A stretch of DNA of 64,000 nucleotides from Chionis minor (taxonomy: Eukaryota; Chordata; Aves; Charadriiformes; Chionididae), in NCBI GenBank assembly GCA_013398295.1, contig VZSF01002931.1:184423-248422 (forward strand), written 5' to 3'. Made by a program: the position numbers and the translations under genes. The first letter of the stretch is position 1; the number at the start of each line of letters is the position of its first letter. The notes under the pieces are model-generated. The model did no database searches. It was not told where the DNA came from and saw only the letters and a list, made by a program, of their open reading frames with translations. Shown here piece by piece: positions 38,801-50,700 of this stretch.

Positions 38801-41800
38801 ATATTATGTCAGGAATTTTCACGGATAACGAAGACTCAAAGGGAAGAGGGTTTACATTTAAAATTATGCATTGCTTGTGATGAAGATGTTATATAGCGCA
38901 ATGGATCATTGATCTCTACAAATACAGCATCCATCACATCGAAACAAGGACCGCTAAATGCATTGCTATATTTGGTCTTGTTTCACCTTCATCCTGGCTT
39001 TCTGGCTAGATTCATCATTTAAAATCGCACAAAATAGGTCAATCTCAAATCTGCTGTCTCCATAGGCCTGTGATTTTTACATCTGTGTAGTGAGATTCAC
39101 TGAGGTAAACCCCTTTAGTGCAGAATACCTGTAATGTTAGGAGATACAGTGCAATCCAAATCCTTGGAGGAAACAGCGATAATTGAGATTTTGATACAAA
39201 CTTTTTCCTGAGTCTATCATAAGGTGTGAAAAAGGCCAGGAACAAAACAATGAAGTAATTAAGCCCTAAAATAGCACTCAGCAGCATCCATGGGTATTAG
39301 GCTCATGTCTGGAGGAGGTTCCTATGAGCATGTCAGTACGTTTGTAAGACTTTCCTCTCTTAACACTAAATGCCTGGCAGGTAGATGCACCTGTTTGAGC
39401 CTCTGACCCTGAGCTCACTCTGTGGCTGGTGGCATGCAAAAGTTGCTGAAAGGACAGTTTGTTGGACTTATCCTAGACGTGTGTCTTACTGTGTTCAGGA
39501 AATGTGGATTTGTCTTGGCTGTGGAGTGAGGCAGCAGTGGCCAGCTGAAATGGAGACAGCCATGCGGAAGACAACTTGTAATGGGGCAGAGGGAGCAGCC
39601 TCTCTGCCTGTGTTCCCAAACAGCTCCTGAGCCCCACATTCGACAGAAGGAAGTTACCTCAAAGGCATTTGGTTTGAACATGCTTCATGAAAAAAAAAAA
39701 GACCAAAGAGAAACCTTAATCATGCTTCCACCGAAGAGAGGATGCTGACTGAGTTCAGCCATCACAGACACCCAGTAATTCCTATTGGGAACACAGAAAC
39801 GCTTCAGCCAGACTGCTCATCTGTTTCAACAAGCAAACCCAGTTGTCCATGAACAAAAATCTAGAGAAAAAACATTTTTGTTTTTGTTTTTTTTTCCATG
39901 GTGCAGACAGAATGATGTATTTTCAGCCTAAGAACCAATGAAATATTTGCTCTCATAGTTGCATCATCGCCGAAGAGCTCAGCTGGTTTGACCTTGTCCA
40001 AGAGAAAATAATGGTGAAGAAAGAACCCTGAACCCAGATTGGGGAAGGAGTGTGGTTTGGTCCCATCTCTGTAAAAATAAAAAACAGTAGAGAGGTGAAA
40101 ACACAGCCACAGTGGTATTTGGTTCTCTGAATATAGGTTTTATAATGCCATTTGAGGTGACCTGGGCTACCTGAGCCATCTATATGGGCAGCTACAACAG
40201 GGGATTTGTGGAAAACTCTCACCCTTATTGAGATGTTGCTGGAGGTTGGCTGGGGTAACAGAGAGTGTTTCCCACGGCTCTGTGTTTAGAGACTTGAACC
40301 CACTCTCAGTCACTGCTTATTACTGGAGTTAGCTTTCATGCTTATTTTTATGATTAGAGAATGTAAGGCTTTGTAGGAACTTGAGATAGCATGATGTGAT
40401 TGGCAGGGCGTGGGAGATGTGAATCCATAAATCTGTGCCTAGACATAATTACTTGAGAGAGGGTTTTTTTCATAGCTCCATCCCAACGAATATATATCAC
40501 AACATTTCTGGGTAGGCCCCTTGAGGGTTTGAGAAAATAACTTGCTGTGTGCTGTGGGAAAACAGCAAACAGGGACCAGGAATTATGCCGGAAATACCGA
40601 TTCTTAGGTAGGGGACAGAAACGAGGTCCTGTGGCAGCATGAGCCATGCTGGGACATACTAGGTATGTCTGTGTCTTTTGGAGGGAGCCTAAATGTAAGT
40701 GTTTGAGGTGAAGGACACCCAGGTCAAAGGACATAAACCCCTCTGGAGGGTGACTCTTCCCCTTTCTTCTCAGGATTTATCTTCAGATGGTGTGAATACC
40801 CCCTGGAGCTGCCCACTCCTGCTGTGCTGGAGATGATGTACTGCTTCCCCCGGGACCCATGCTTGCAGCCTGTCCTGAGGTACCAGCTGGTTCCCTGTAC
40901 CTGCTCATGGTCTTTGCCACGACATGTCAGCATTTACATAAGCCAAACTCCTTCTTGACCATGGCACCTGACCGTCACCAGCCCTTATCAATTGCTCTGC
41001 ATCTCTAAAACAAATACCCGGGGAGGAGAGGACAGGTCTATGCTAAGTCCCTCTTTGGGGAATACTGCAGAGCCTGCAGATTTATGGAGCCTTATGATCT
41101 CACGTGACAGACGCTCTGAAGATGTACAAAACTGTAAAGCAAAGCCATGCTGATGCCAAATGCAGCCATGCTGACTGTCAGAATTGACCATGATCTGGCA
41201 GTGACCAGCAGCAGATGACTGAGGGAGAACATCAGCATGTGGTATGAATAATGGAGTCCTTCCTCATAAATCCTTCAGGCTTTGGCAAATTAAGTTAAGG
41301 GTGTCCTAAGGATGACTAAAGCAAATAAAAGGAAGGACAGAGGAAGCAAAAATCCATTTGCCCATGTATTAATCCTACCTGCCCCACCCCATCCTCATCC
41401 TATGCCCAGCACAAGGCAGTGCAAAACCCGACAGGTAGTATTGCCAACATGCAGCAAGAGGGGACTCTCAAGAGACTTCTTCCGTAAGTGGGAAGCAGTC
41501 ATGAAGATGCCCCTCCTCATTGGACTGTAGGCTGGTTTTCAGTGTCCAAGCATGTGTTTGAACACTGGGGTGAAGACATGAATTGTGGAACAAGCCACTG
41601 TTCTTGAGCTCTTGCTGTTGGATAGAGACAATGAATATTTGGCAAAGCTGATGTAGTTAGTCCCAAAACATGAAGAAACATCTTAGCTGGGCTGGAGACA
41701 TAGCCTTGCCCTTGCACAGCCATGGCAGATCTATAAATAAATCTTTCTAGACAAGGGAAACAAGTTTCTCTCCCCTATTTTTGTCTTCCTCCCTGTAGCA

Positions 41801-42541
41801 TTAGTTGTCTGCAATGTGGGTTGCTGCGTTGTTGTTTTTGTCGTATTTTTGTTTGCAGACCCAAACCCTCAGAGGCCAACTTTGCACTGTAACAAGCAAA
41901 ATCCAGCTGACAGGTAAAGACAGTCCTGGAGAGGCAAGCTGGGTCATACGGGCTCATCTGACTCATATTTTGAGAGGTAAAAAAATCTTTCTCCCCTACT
42001 CCTTTCCCATCTCGTCCTTGCAACAAAACACGCTTCCCGACATCAAAACAGTCCTAAGAAGTCTCTTGTCAGAGCCACTCATGGTAATAACGGATGCATT
42101 TCCCATTGGGGGGCCAAGCCTGTCTCAGCAGAGTTACTCTGAAAGGGCAGAGCTCTACAGGCAGTGCTGCAAAGTGCCAGGAGATGTCTGAAGTGGCAGG
42201 AAGCGTCTGCCACTGGAGATTTGTCTGGGTGCCTGATGATTAACGATGAGATGGGAGGAGAGACAAGATCTCCAGAAAAACATCATAAGGCTTCATAAAT
42301 GCAGAGATGGGCAAGGCTGTGGCATGGCTAAACATGTATGGTTAACAGGGTGGACCTTCATGTCCACATTTTGGGTATCTACATGTCTGGTTTTGAGAGC
42401 TGACAGACCCTAATTTCTACAGGTTTTTCCAGCTAAGGATTAAGCTGGCTACCTGACTTCATCCCCCCCTTCTTCTCTCCCTGCAGATAATTTCAAATAT
42501 TTTGGACCCTGCATGCCAGCTCTGGCTGAAATATGAATATG
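35887..42541. other. Unique non-coding stretch, no gene recognised
   Basis: About 6.7 kb. A C10 run near 36732-36741 and short A/T tracts are the only repeats seen. A 128-codon plus frame at 41805-42191 begins with a hydrophobic stretch but has no family resemblance or supporting context. Confidence 0.5.
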
Positions 42542-42659
42542 GCCATGGCCATACCACCCTGAGAATGCCCTATCCTGGCTGATCTCAGAAGCTAAGCAGG
42601 GTCCGCCCAGTTAGTACTTGAATGGGAGACTGCCTAGGAATACTGGATGCTGTAGGCTT
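42542..42659 (+). pseudogene. 5S rRNA-like head of a 5S-CR1 chimera
   Basis: This 118-base segment is collinear with vertebrate 5S rRNA from its first to its last helix: ggccataccaccctga near the start, ctgatctcagaagctaagca in the middle, then gttagtacttgaatgggaga, and tgctgtaggctt at the end. I count roughly 15-18 differences from the remembered 5S sequence, mostly C-to-T or G-to-A changes at former CpG sites. The internal polymerase III promoter blocks are still readable (A box around 42588-42602, C box around 42621-42645). It is fused directly to a CR1 tail, so this is a retroposed copy, not a member of the 5S gene array. Confidence 0.88.
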
Positions 42660-42785
42660 AAAAAATTGGTAGACCTAGTGCTGAGGGACATGGTTTAGTA
42701 GTGGTTTTGGCAGTGTTAGGTTGATGGTTGGACCCTGTGATCTTAAAAGTCCCTTCCAACTGAGACAATTCTATGATTCTATGAA
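42660..42785 (+). mobile_element. CR1-derived 3' tail of the 5S chimera
   Basis: Immediately after the 5S part come 'gtgctgagggacatggttta', 'ttttggcagtgttaggttga', 'tggttggaccctgtgatctt' and 'cccttccaac', then two perfect tandem 8-mers attctatg at 42768-42783. This is the CR1 3' UTR end that CR1 reverse transcriptase recognises. The hexamer atgaat occurs at 42533-42538 and at 42781-42786, a possible but weak target-site duplication. The layout of pol III head plus LINE tail is that of a SINE. Confidence 0.85.
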
Positions 42786-44224
42786 TGTCCTGTTCATATA
42801 ATAGTTTTAGACAAACCCTGTGGTCCCTGATGAAGATTGCTAACCACAAAAGAAATGTAATGCTAGCACCAGAGAAGCATCTCATATATCATCACAACAA
42901 TCTTCTCTAGCCTAAACTTCATCTGTTTTCACACAAACTGCAAGTTTACAGCATTTCACTCAGCACATGCCGTTATTTTAATACAAACCATGCATTTCAT
43001 GTGTTTGTGATTTCCACAAGCAATGGGGATATTTCTTGGGCATTGGTTAAATTGAATGATCATTTGCAAATACCATCCACACAAAGAAAAGCAAATATGT
43101 GGCAGAAATAAGGCTGCAATGGATGTGATGTGAAAGCTCATCTCTCAGGGAAAGGACGTAACATTTGGATTACTTGAAGGAACAGAGAACACCAAGCAGA
43201 GAACAGCAACTGGAGAGGACAGATAGCAGGGAGGGTGCTGGGGTGCGGCTGGGTATGGCTGTGACAGGAGCTGTGCATGCAGGAGAGAGCTCTGGGTTAG
43301 AAAGCAGAGGCCAAGAGAAGAGTCAGCTTCAGCAGGACCCAGAGGAGAGAGACGGGGGAGAACAGGGGAAAAATGGAGGCTTGCAACATTGATAGAAAAT
43401 CCTGACTTCTTCCCAGCTCCTTCACAACCAGGGAAACATTTTCATTCCTATTTTGCTCGTGTGCAAATTTCTGAAAGGTCTCTTCTAATAGCTAATTTAT
43501 CCCATTCCAGAAGAGACAGCAAGGTCCTGAATATTGGCTCAGGTTTGCAAGACTTCACAATATACTTTGAGATCCCCTGGTGGAAAATGCCAGGTCAAGG
43601 GAGATGCTAAATGTACCTGGCGGGCCACTGATGTGGAGCATGAACTCAACTCTTGTTGTTGTGGCTGATTCCTTAGTTGAGATTTCAACCAAGAATCTTG
43701 GCTTTTTGCAGTCCAGAAAATGAGAAGAGTTCACTTTTGGCGACAAATTGTGGCGACACTCTGTAAAGCAGCAGCAACTTAAAGTAAGAATTTGGGCTTA
43801 AAAATTTCATAAGTAGCTGCTCTCAGACACAGATAAGCAGCTGAAATCTTGCTCAAGCAGATCCAAAAATACATGGCTTCTTGCTCCTCCAGCTCAAGAG
43901 AAAATCAACAACTTGTATGGTGAGTAAATTAATTTTTAACACTTGCAAAGCCCATGCAATGGATGATTATGCATACTAAAGCAGTACCACTAGCAGGATA
44001 AAGGAGGGGTCTCCCCAGGCTTTTGGCCAGGCTTCCCATGCTGTCAATGTTTTCCGTGGCATTTCAGCTGGAGTTAAACTGCTCCAGGGAAAGACTTTGC
44101 TGGCAGCTTTCACAAACTAATCCCGCCAGGACAGTTTTGTGCTGCTGCCCATCACCGCCATGTGCAATATCTATTTTTTGAGTTCAGAGAAGCAGTGGTT
44201 GGGTAATCCTCAGGTCACCTTCTT
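42786..44224. other. Unique non-coding stretch, nothing recognised
   Basis: No gene or element was recognised. The open frames here are short and compositional. Confidence 0.5.
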
Positions 44225-44785
44225 CATAGAACCATAAAATTGTTTAGGTTGGAAAGGACTTTGAAGATCATCTAGTTCCAACCCCGCTGCCATGGGCAGG
44301 GACACCTCTCAGTAGACCAGATTGCTCAAAGCCCCATCTAACCTGTCCTTGAACACCTCCAGGAATGGAGCCTCCACAGCTTTCCTGGGAAACCTGTGCC
44401 AGTGCCTCACCTCATGGTGAAAAATTTCGTCCTGAGATCTAATCTAAATCTCCTCTCTTCCAGTTGAAAGCTGTTACCCCTTGTCCTATCTCTACATGCC
44501 CTTGTAAAAAGTCGCTCTCCAGCTTTCTTGCAGGCTCCCTTCAGATATTGGAAAGCTACTATAAGGTCTCCACGGAGCCTTCTCTTCTCCAGGCCGAACA
44601 ACTCCAACTCTCTCAGCCTGTCCTCATAGCAGAGGTGCTCCAGCCCTCTGATCTGCTTTGTGGCCCTCCTTTGGACCCTCTCCAACAGGTCCATGTCCTT
44701 CCTATGTTGGGGGCTGCAGAGCTGGACACAGTATTCCAGATGGAGTCTCACCAGAGCAGAGGGGCAGAATCACCTGCCTTGACCT
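44225..44785 (-). mobile_element. CR1 LINE fragment (end of ORF2 plus 3' UTR)
   Basis: The 3' end starts at two decayed 8-mers (catagaac, cataaaat), followed by 'aggttggaaaggactttgaa' and the usual 'gccatgggcagggacacctc'. A minus-strand frame at 44751-44407 keeps the C-terminal CR1 ORF2 pattern, with blocks such as [20 protein letters not shown] and [20 protein letters not shown]. The polymerase core is missing, so it is non-functional. The same region of the 15.5 kb copy is clearly homologous but differs at many residues, so they are independent insertions. Confidence 0.93.
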
Positions 44786-47700
44786 TCTTCCAGGTGCTGG
44801 TCCATCACTGAGCCCTGGAGTCTCCATAACTTCTAATCTCAGAACAGAAAGGATCAAATCATCCTGCAGCCATGAGTGAAACCCTTCACAAGACCCTTAC
44901 AGGTGATTCATGTCTGCCAGTCTTCAAAAGCCCGTGAAGCCTACAGCACGGGTATCCAAGGCAGATCCTACTTCTCTCTCTCTAAGCCTCCTCTCTTCAC
45001 CCTTGTCAGTGCTCTCCTCTTTCAAATAGAGAGGGAAACAAGGAAATTGCAGAAAGTTAACAGCTTTGGGAGCACCGCGTCAGCTGGATGTGGTTTGCCA
45101 GGGCTTTGCACCACACTCAGAGCAGCGAGGACCCTCTCTTCTGTGTCACCGCATGGTCTGTGCTACCCAGGTCACCCCAGACCTGGATGCTGACTCAATG
45201 CTCTTACACACACTGCCTTTCACCTGCCAAAGCACAGGCATCTGACCTGCACTGCAGCTGCCCCAAGCAGGCAGAACTGTGGGATATCTCTTGTGGCTGA
45301 TGGATATTCGTGCCCAACACAACAGAGGTGCCACAACACAGAAGCCACAGCAGCCTTGTCCCACCACGATGGAGGGGACCATCCCTGCCCGGACATGCTG
45401 CAGGACCCTTTAGCAAAGCACTGCCTTACTGAATTATGCAGCATCTGCTGTGGTGCCATCAACAGCTCAGAAGGATGCAATAATTTTCCCTTTCTGCCCA
45501 GCGTCACACCTCGGGTGCAGGTTTCTAAAGCACCAAGCATCTGCCGAGCTTATTAGTGTCAGTGGGAGCTGCTGGCACTTCGCCCTGTCAAAAATTGGGC
45601 CCATTTAACATGACTCAGCTGAAATGCAAAATCAGTCAGAAAGGTAGGGCTGAGTTGGAAGATTCGAGCTGTTCTGCCTTGATATTAATTCTGGCCATGC
45701 ATATCCTTGCAACGTTACAAATGCTGTTTTACAGATTGTGGCAGGCAGAGACACACACGCATCTTATTTTCACAGTAGTACAGCAGGCAAAGGGAAAAGC
45801 TGGGTCATACTGTCCTCCAAATGAAAAGGTTGGCTTCCAGATGACTCAGGAATCAGTTAAAGATCAGTTTTATCCATTTATATATTTATTCCGGCTGGCA
45901 TCCATGAATCACCGTTAATAGCAAAGGGTTGCATAATTGTAAGGAGGATGCTTTTGTGATGCCTCTGACCAGGGAAAATACATCTATTTTGGTTTGTGTC
46001 TATGAATAGGTACCCTGCTCTGACTCTCTGCATTTGCAAACCACAGATACTACTGAAAATAAGATATGATTGGCAGGTACAACCTGATTAGCATATACAA
46101 ATTACTGTGGCCTTTCTCCAAGCAATCATTTGTACAAATTGTTTCCTCTGTCTCCTATCTGAAAAGAAACAGAGCTATTAGGTAAGTTGAGGCTTTGAAA
46201 GAGTCAGCACAAGGCTAATGCTCATGCCATCTCATTTCAAACCCTTTTGAATGTTCAGCTTTTTCTGAACTGTGTCTTTTTTTCCCTTCCTTAAGAAAAA
46301 GGCCAAAACCACGGGCTTCGGGGTGAAGAGGCGATTTTTTTCCCCCTGAAGAAAATCCTTGGTTTTTTCTTTTTTTCACAACTTTTTTTTTTTCTTCAGC
46401 AACTGTTCCTAAAATATTTGCTCATTGTGGTTTTTAAACAGATGAAAAATTTCTATAACAGTTTAGCATATACATTTTTTTAAATCACATCAACATGGAA
46501 AAAAGAGGCTTGCAAGAGAAAGAAAACCTCATCTGATGAAAAGTGCTTCAGAGTGGGCTGGGATTATATCCCTCCCTCCATATTCAAGTCAAGAATAGGT
46601 CCTGGGGCATTTTAGAACTGAATATATTACTGCATGCTCCTCTTAAGATGTTTGATAGCACCAATCATGGAGGTTCAAGCTATGAGTCAAATACGTGAAA
46701 CAGCTGAGACTGGCTCCAAAGAGGTGCACCCCCTTCCCAGACACAGGAATAATTATTTTTTTGCTTTGTTTTGGCCACAGTGGACCTGGAGATGGTGTTG
46801 CACCCTACCCTGTAGTCAAGAGCATTCAGCTGTTGTCATTTTCATGGTAGTGAATGTTCTTATGACTCCAGCAGCCGGAGGCTTAAGAACTTCGAGATCT
46901 TCCTGGTCTCTGTAGGCAACAGGAGGGCCAGCTGGAGAGTCAATGGGTCACTGAATCCTTTTGAGGGAGGATGTCGTTCCAGAAATTTTATCCTACACAA
47001 TTGAATTACAATAACAGCAGCACTTTTCAGAACAGCCCATCCAAATTTCATAGGCTTTTGAATCGATAATTAGGCATCTTAACAGCAGTTATGAATACCA
47101 GGCTGAATTCTGGCTGCAACCTTAATTAAAAACATCTCGCAGCAGGATAAATAAATAATTCCCTTTTAAGTCTGAGGCCATTTTGTGCTTCAGACCCTGC
47201 CGGGCTGCAAGAGGGTTGGTGTGTGGGAGAGGCGTGATAGCTCTGCCTCGATGAGATAAGCGGTGGAGAGGCAGTATGCATCCTTCGACACGTGGTCCTA
47301 ACCACAGCCCCTTCTGGGCTCTGCAAACTTTCTGTCCAGAATCGTTTTGCTTTTTCTATGCTGTCTCAGAGATACTTTTTTTTCTCTCTTGGTCTGTTTT
47401 CTGGGGGCTTAAATAAATAGACTGTGAGTGGGTGTATGTGTGGGTGAAAGGAGGAGGCAATGTTGGGGAGCCATGCTGAGCATGTTACTTTGTGCAGGAA
47501 CGTTATGTGGTGCTGCCTGTCCAAAAATCACGGGTTGTTCTCCAGCCCCAATACTACATGGGAAGAGATGGGTCATGGATTTGCTCCTTGGCTTCCTGGC
47601 CAAAATCAGTGCAGAGCTGATGCCAAAATAACACATGGACATTGTGGGTCCTCCTGAAGGGCTCTTTCTGGACGTGACATTTCTGCCAATAACACAGCCA

Positions 47701-50700
47701 ACAATACAAAATCTTTGATGGTGATGTTTTCAGCTGAGAAGATTAGTGGTGTAACATGTAATGAGGCAGGGCACACAATATCACAGAGGTAAAAGTACTT
47801 CAGACTTTATTTTGGAAAGAAAAGGAGAGGTTTTAGAGACCACAATCCAAAATGAGCTTGGAACCAACATGCATATATCAGTTCAGATCAAGCTGGGCCA
47901 TGGAGTCAAAGCAGGACCCCAAATTGAGGTTCCCTAAGGAGCAGTGCTGAAAAAAATCAAGTCGGTGAGACCATAAACAGCTTTCAAAATGGTTTACTAC
48001 ATGTTAGAAAATCTCAGAAAATGGGTACCTGGGTGAAAGGTCCAGTATTCACTGGACAAATCAGAGCTTTGGAAAGGCAATTGGGAATATAAGGAATATG
48101 TAGATAGGGAAAATAAGTGGTAGAGCCCAAGTGGAGATGAGTAACAGACATATGGCCCAAATAATCACTCAGTGTTGTATCTCTTTCTGAAACCCAGGGA
48201 AAATGTGGATAATGAAATACAAATGACTAATCTAAGGGTGAAAAGTCAGCTATAGAGTAATGAAACGTGCAACATCTGAGGCAGCATGTGAAATTGAGTT
48301 AAAGTCAAACACAGGTATAGAGTATGACCGGAGAACAGAAAGTGACATCGCTGCCTAAAGTGGTGGAAAAATATGATCCGTGCAGCTACAGACCTGCTTA
48401 GTCACCCATGAAGAAGCAGTGTTCAGGCTGGAAGAGTTGCTGGTGTTGGGAAGAGGGATGGAGAAGAAACCGTAGAAGCAACCACTCAGCCCCAGCTTTG
48501 GTCCGACAGAAGGTTGGTTGAACATGAGGAGGATTTCCATCACATGTTGCTGACAACGCTGTCACCAGGGTCGTGTGAAGTAACTGAGTATTGGGTGCAT
48601 AATCCATGGAATGAGCAGTCTGTGGTTCCAGAAACCTGGTGCTGCAGTGAACACAGTACTTGCACAAAACATCATTCTTCTGCATGGAAAAGGAAAAGCC
48701 ATGACAACGTACTATGTGCTGGAAAAGAGAAGGAAAAGAGAAGAACTCCGTGCTGTTGCCACAGTCCAAGGGATACCTTTTAGAAACAACATCCAGCTAT
48801 CCTAGGAAGTCTCTCTCTCCCTGTGCTACATCAGGAACAACAAGGGCCTTCCTGATCCCTGTGGAAAGCTCATTTCCAGTCATAAAATTGTGATTGATTA
48901 ATGCTGGAACTCTTGAGCAGAATACACAAAGCAGGAATGTAAATGAGATTTTTCGCAACTGCTAGGTGCACTCTTCCCAAAACCCTGTCTTCATTAAAGC
49001 CATAATCAGGGGGCAAAAATGGACCTTTTCCTGCAGCCAAGTGATGCAGTGAAAAATTAGAACAGGTCCAATGCAACAAACACAATCCACAAATTGTGGT
49101 CAGGTTCCCTTTCTGCTGGTGGGACCCACAGATCAAACTCTTGAAATCTCTGAACTGCACAGGTTTTAGCTCCTGACTCCTTCAGCGCAGACTCCAAGAC
49201 AAGGATGATTGAGAAGTGCGGCAGACAGGAGCTTCCAGGTCCCTAGGGAGCATGAGCAAAGCACACTCCCTTACTCACCTGACCCATCCCTCTGACACCT
49301 CACCCTCTAGCTATAAAGCTGAGGAAATCTTTGAAATTAGGGATTTCCAGTCCTTCCACGCTCATTGAATAATCGTGGAGCACAATATCTGAGTGCTTTG
49401 CTGGCCAGGGGATTGGTGGGAGCAGGACTCCTCCCCAGCATCCAGATGGGTTGACAAAGGTTAGGAGCGTGCACATAGATGCTTTGTGCCAGAACCTAAA
49501 GGGACCGGTATTATTTTAAGCTTTTCTTGTGGATTGAAAGTGCATACTTATTCCCTTGCAATATTTAATACCTTGCTATGGATCCTGAGGAATATCTGCC
49601 CGCTTGATCATTATAATTAATAATAACACCATGCTGCAGGGAAAAAGACTTGTCTAAATGCTTTCAATAGTTAATGACTCAGACCTTAAGGTTTAATTCA
49701 TCCTATTCCCGCCTCGTTAATTAAAGGCACTCGGTCTCTTGTTGTGTCACTCAGATTAAGAAGAGGAGATGCAGAACAGCTGTTACTGCCATGGCAGGGA
49801 AATTGCGTAAAAGTTATCTCAGCCATGGACAACCTGGGAACAGGGATCGCTGTGGACAGTAGCTTGCTTTATCTGACAGCAAAGATGGAAAATGTGCAAC
49901 ATGGTGATAAATGCCCTTTCCCGAGCTTCTTAAATCCTTTTCTTTACAACCCACAGATTATGGCTATAGCTTGATTTCTGCTGTGATTCCTTGATAGCCA
50001 GGAATTATTTATTTTGCAGCTGTCAGACTACATTTGCCACACGCTGCGCTTTTCTATTTCGTCTGTCTCAGATATCCTGGGGTTTTATACCTGAGTTTAT
50101 GTTGTTTGTGGCTCTCTTAAAAATACAATGAAGCCAAAAATAATTGTGTTTATTACAACTCATACTGAAGTTTTTCTGCCAGGATGTAGCAGAGTTCAGG
50201 ACTTGGTGGGATGCTTTCCAGGCAGAAAAAAGAGTGAAATGACAAAAATCAATACATTTTGAAGCATTGGTCATTTATTTGCAGTAGTGCTGGGTCAGAT
50301 CATAGCTTCCCAGTTCTAGGAAGAATCCTTCCTGGGACTCACTCAAAATAGTGAAATTAATATTCACTGATCTATTTATCAAGATTAGGGTGGAAACCAG
50401 CCGCCTTCAGTTGACAGCACCTTCTCTGCCCCCATTCAGCATAACCTTAAACATTTTTAGTCCTCCCAACCTTGTAGTGGCTTTGTGCAAGAGCCAAGAT
50501 GCTGTTGAGTAGTGGAAAGCTTAGTCAATCCCCTCCAGGGAATACATGTAAATAAGGAAGGTTTGGCATGGGGATGAAATGACGGCACATTCCTTGGGCA
50601 GTACACAAAAAAGAAAATTTCCCAATCAAATAATTTTTCTCTGCTTTAAAAAAATCGTGCTTTCATGTTAGGCTGAAAATATCCTCCTGGTACTTTCATA

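Noticed and set aside
41805..42191. 128-codon frame with a hydrophobic N-terminus resembling a secreted protein
   Set aside because: The hydrophobic run comes from a TTG/TTT-rich tract, and the rest has no cysteine pattern or family signature.
42542..42659. A functional 5S rRNA gene
   Set aside because: It has roughly 15-18 differences, is a single copy here, has no terminator T-run at the 3' end and is fused to a CR1 tail.
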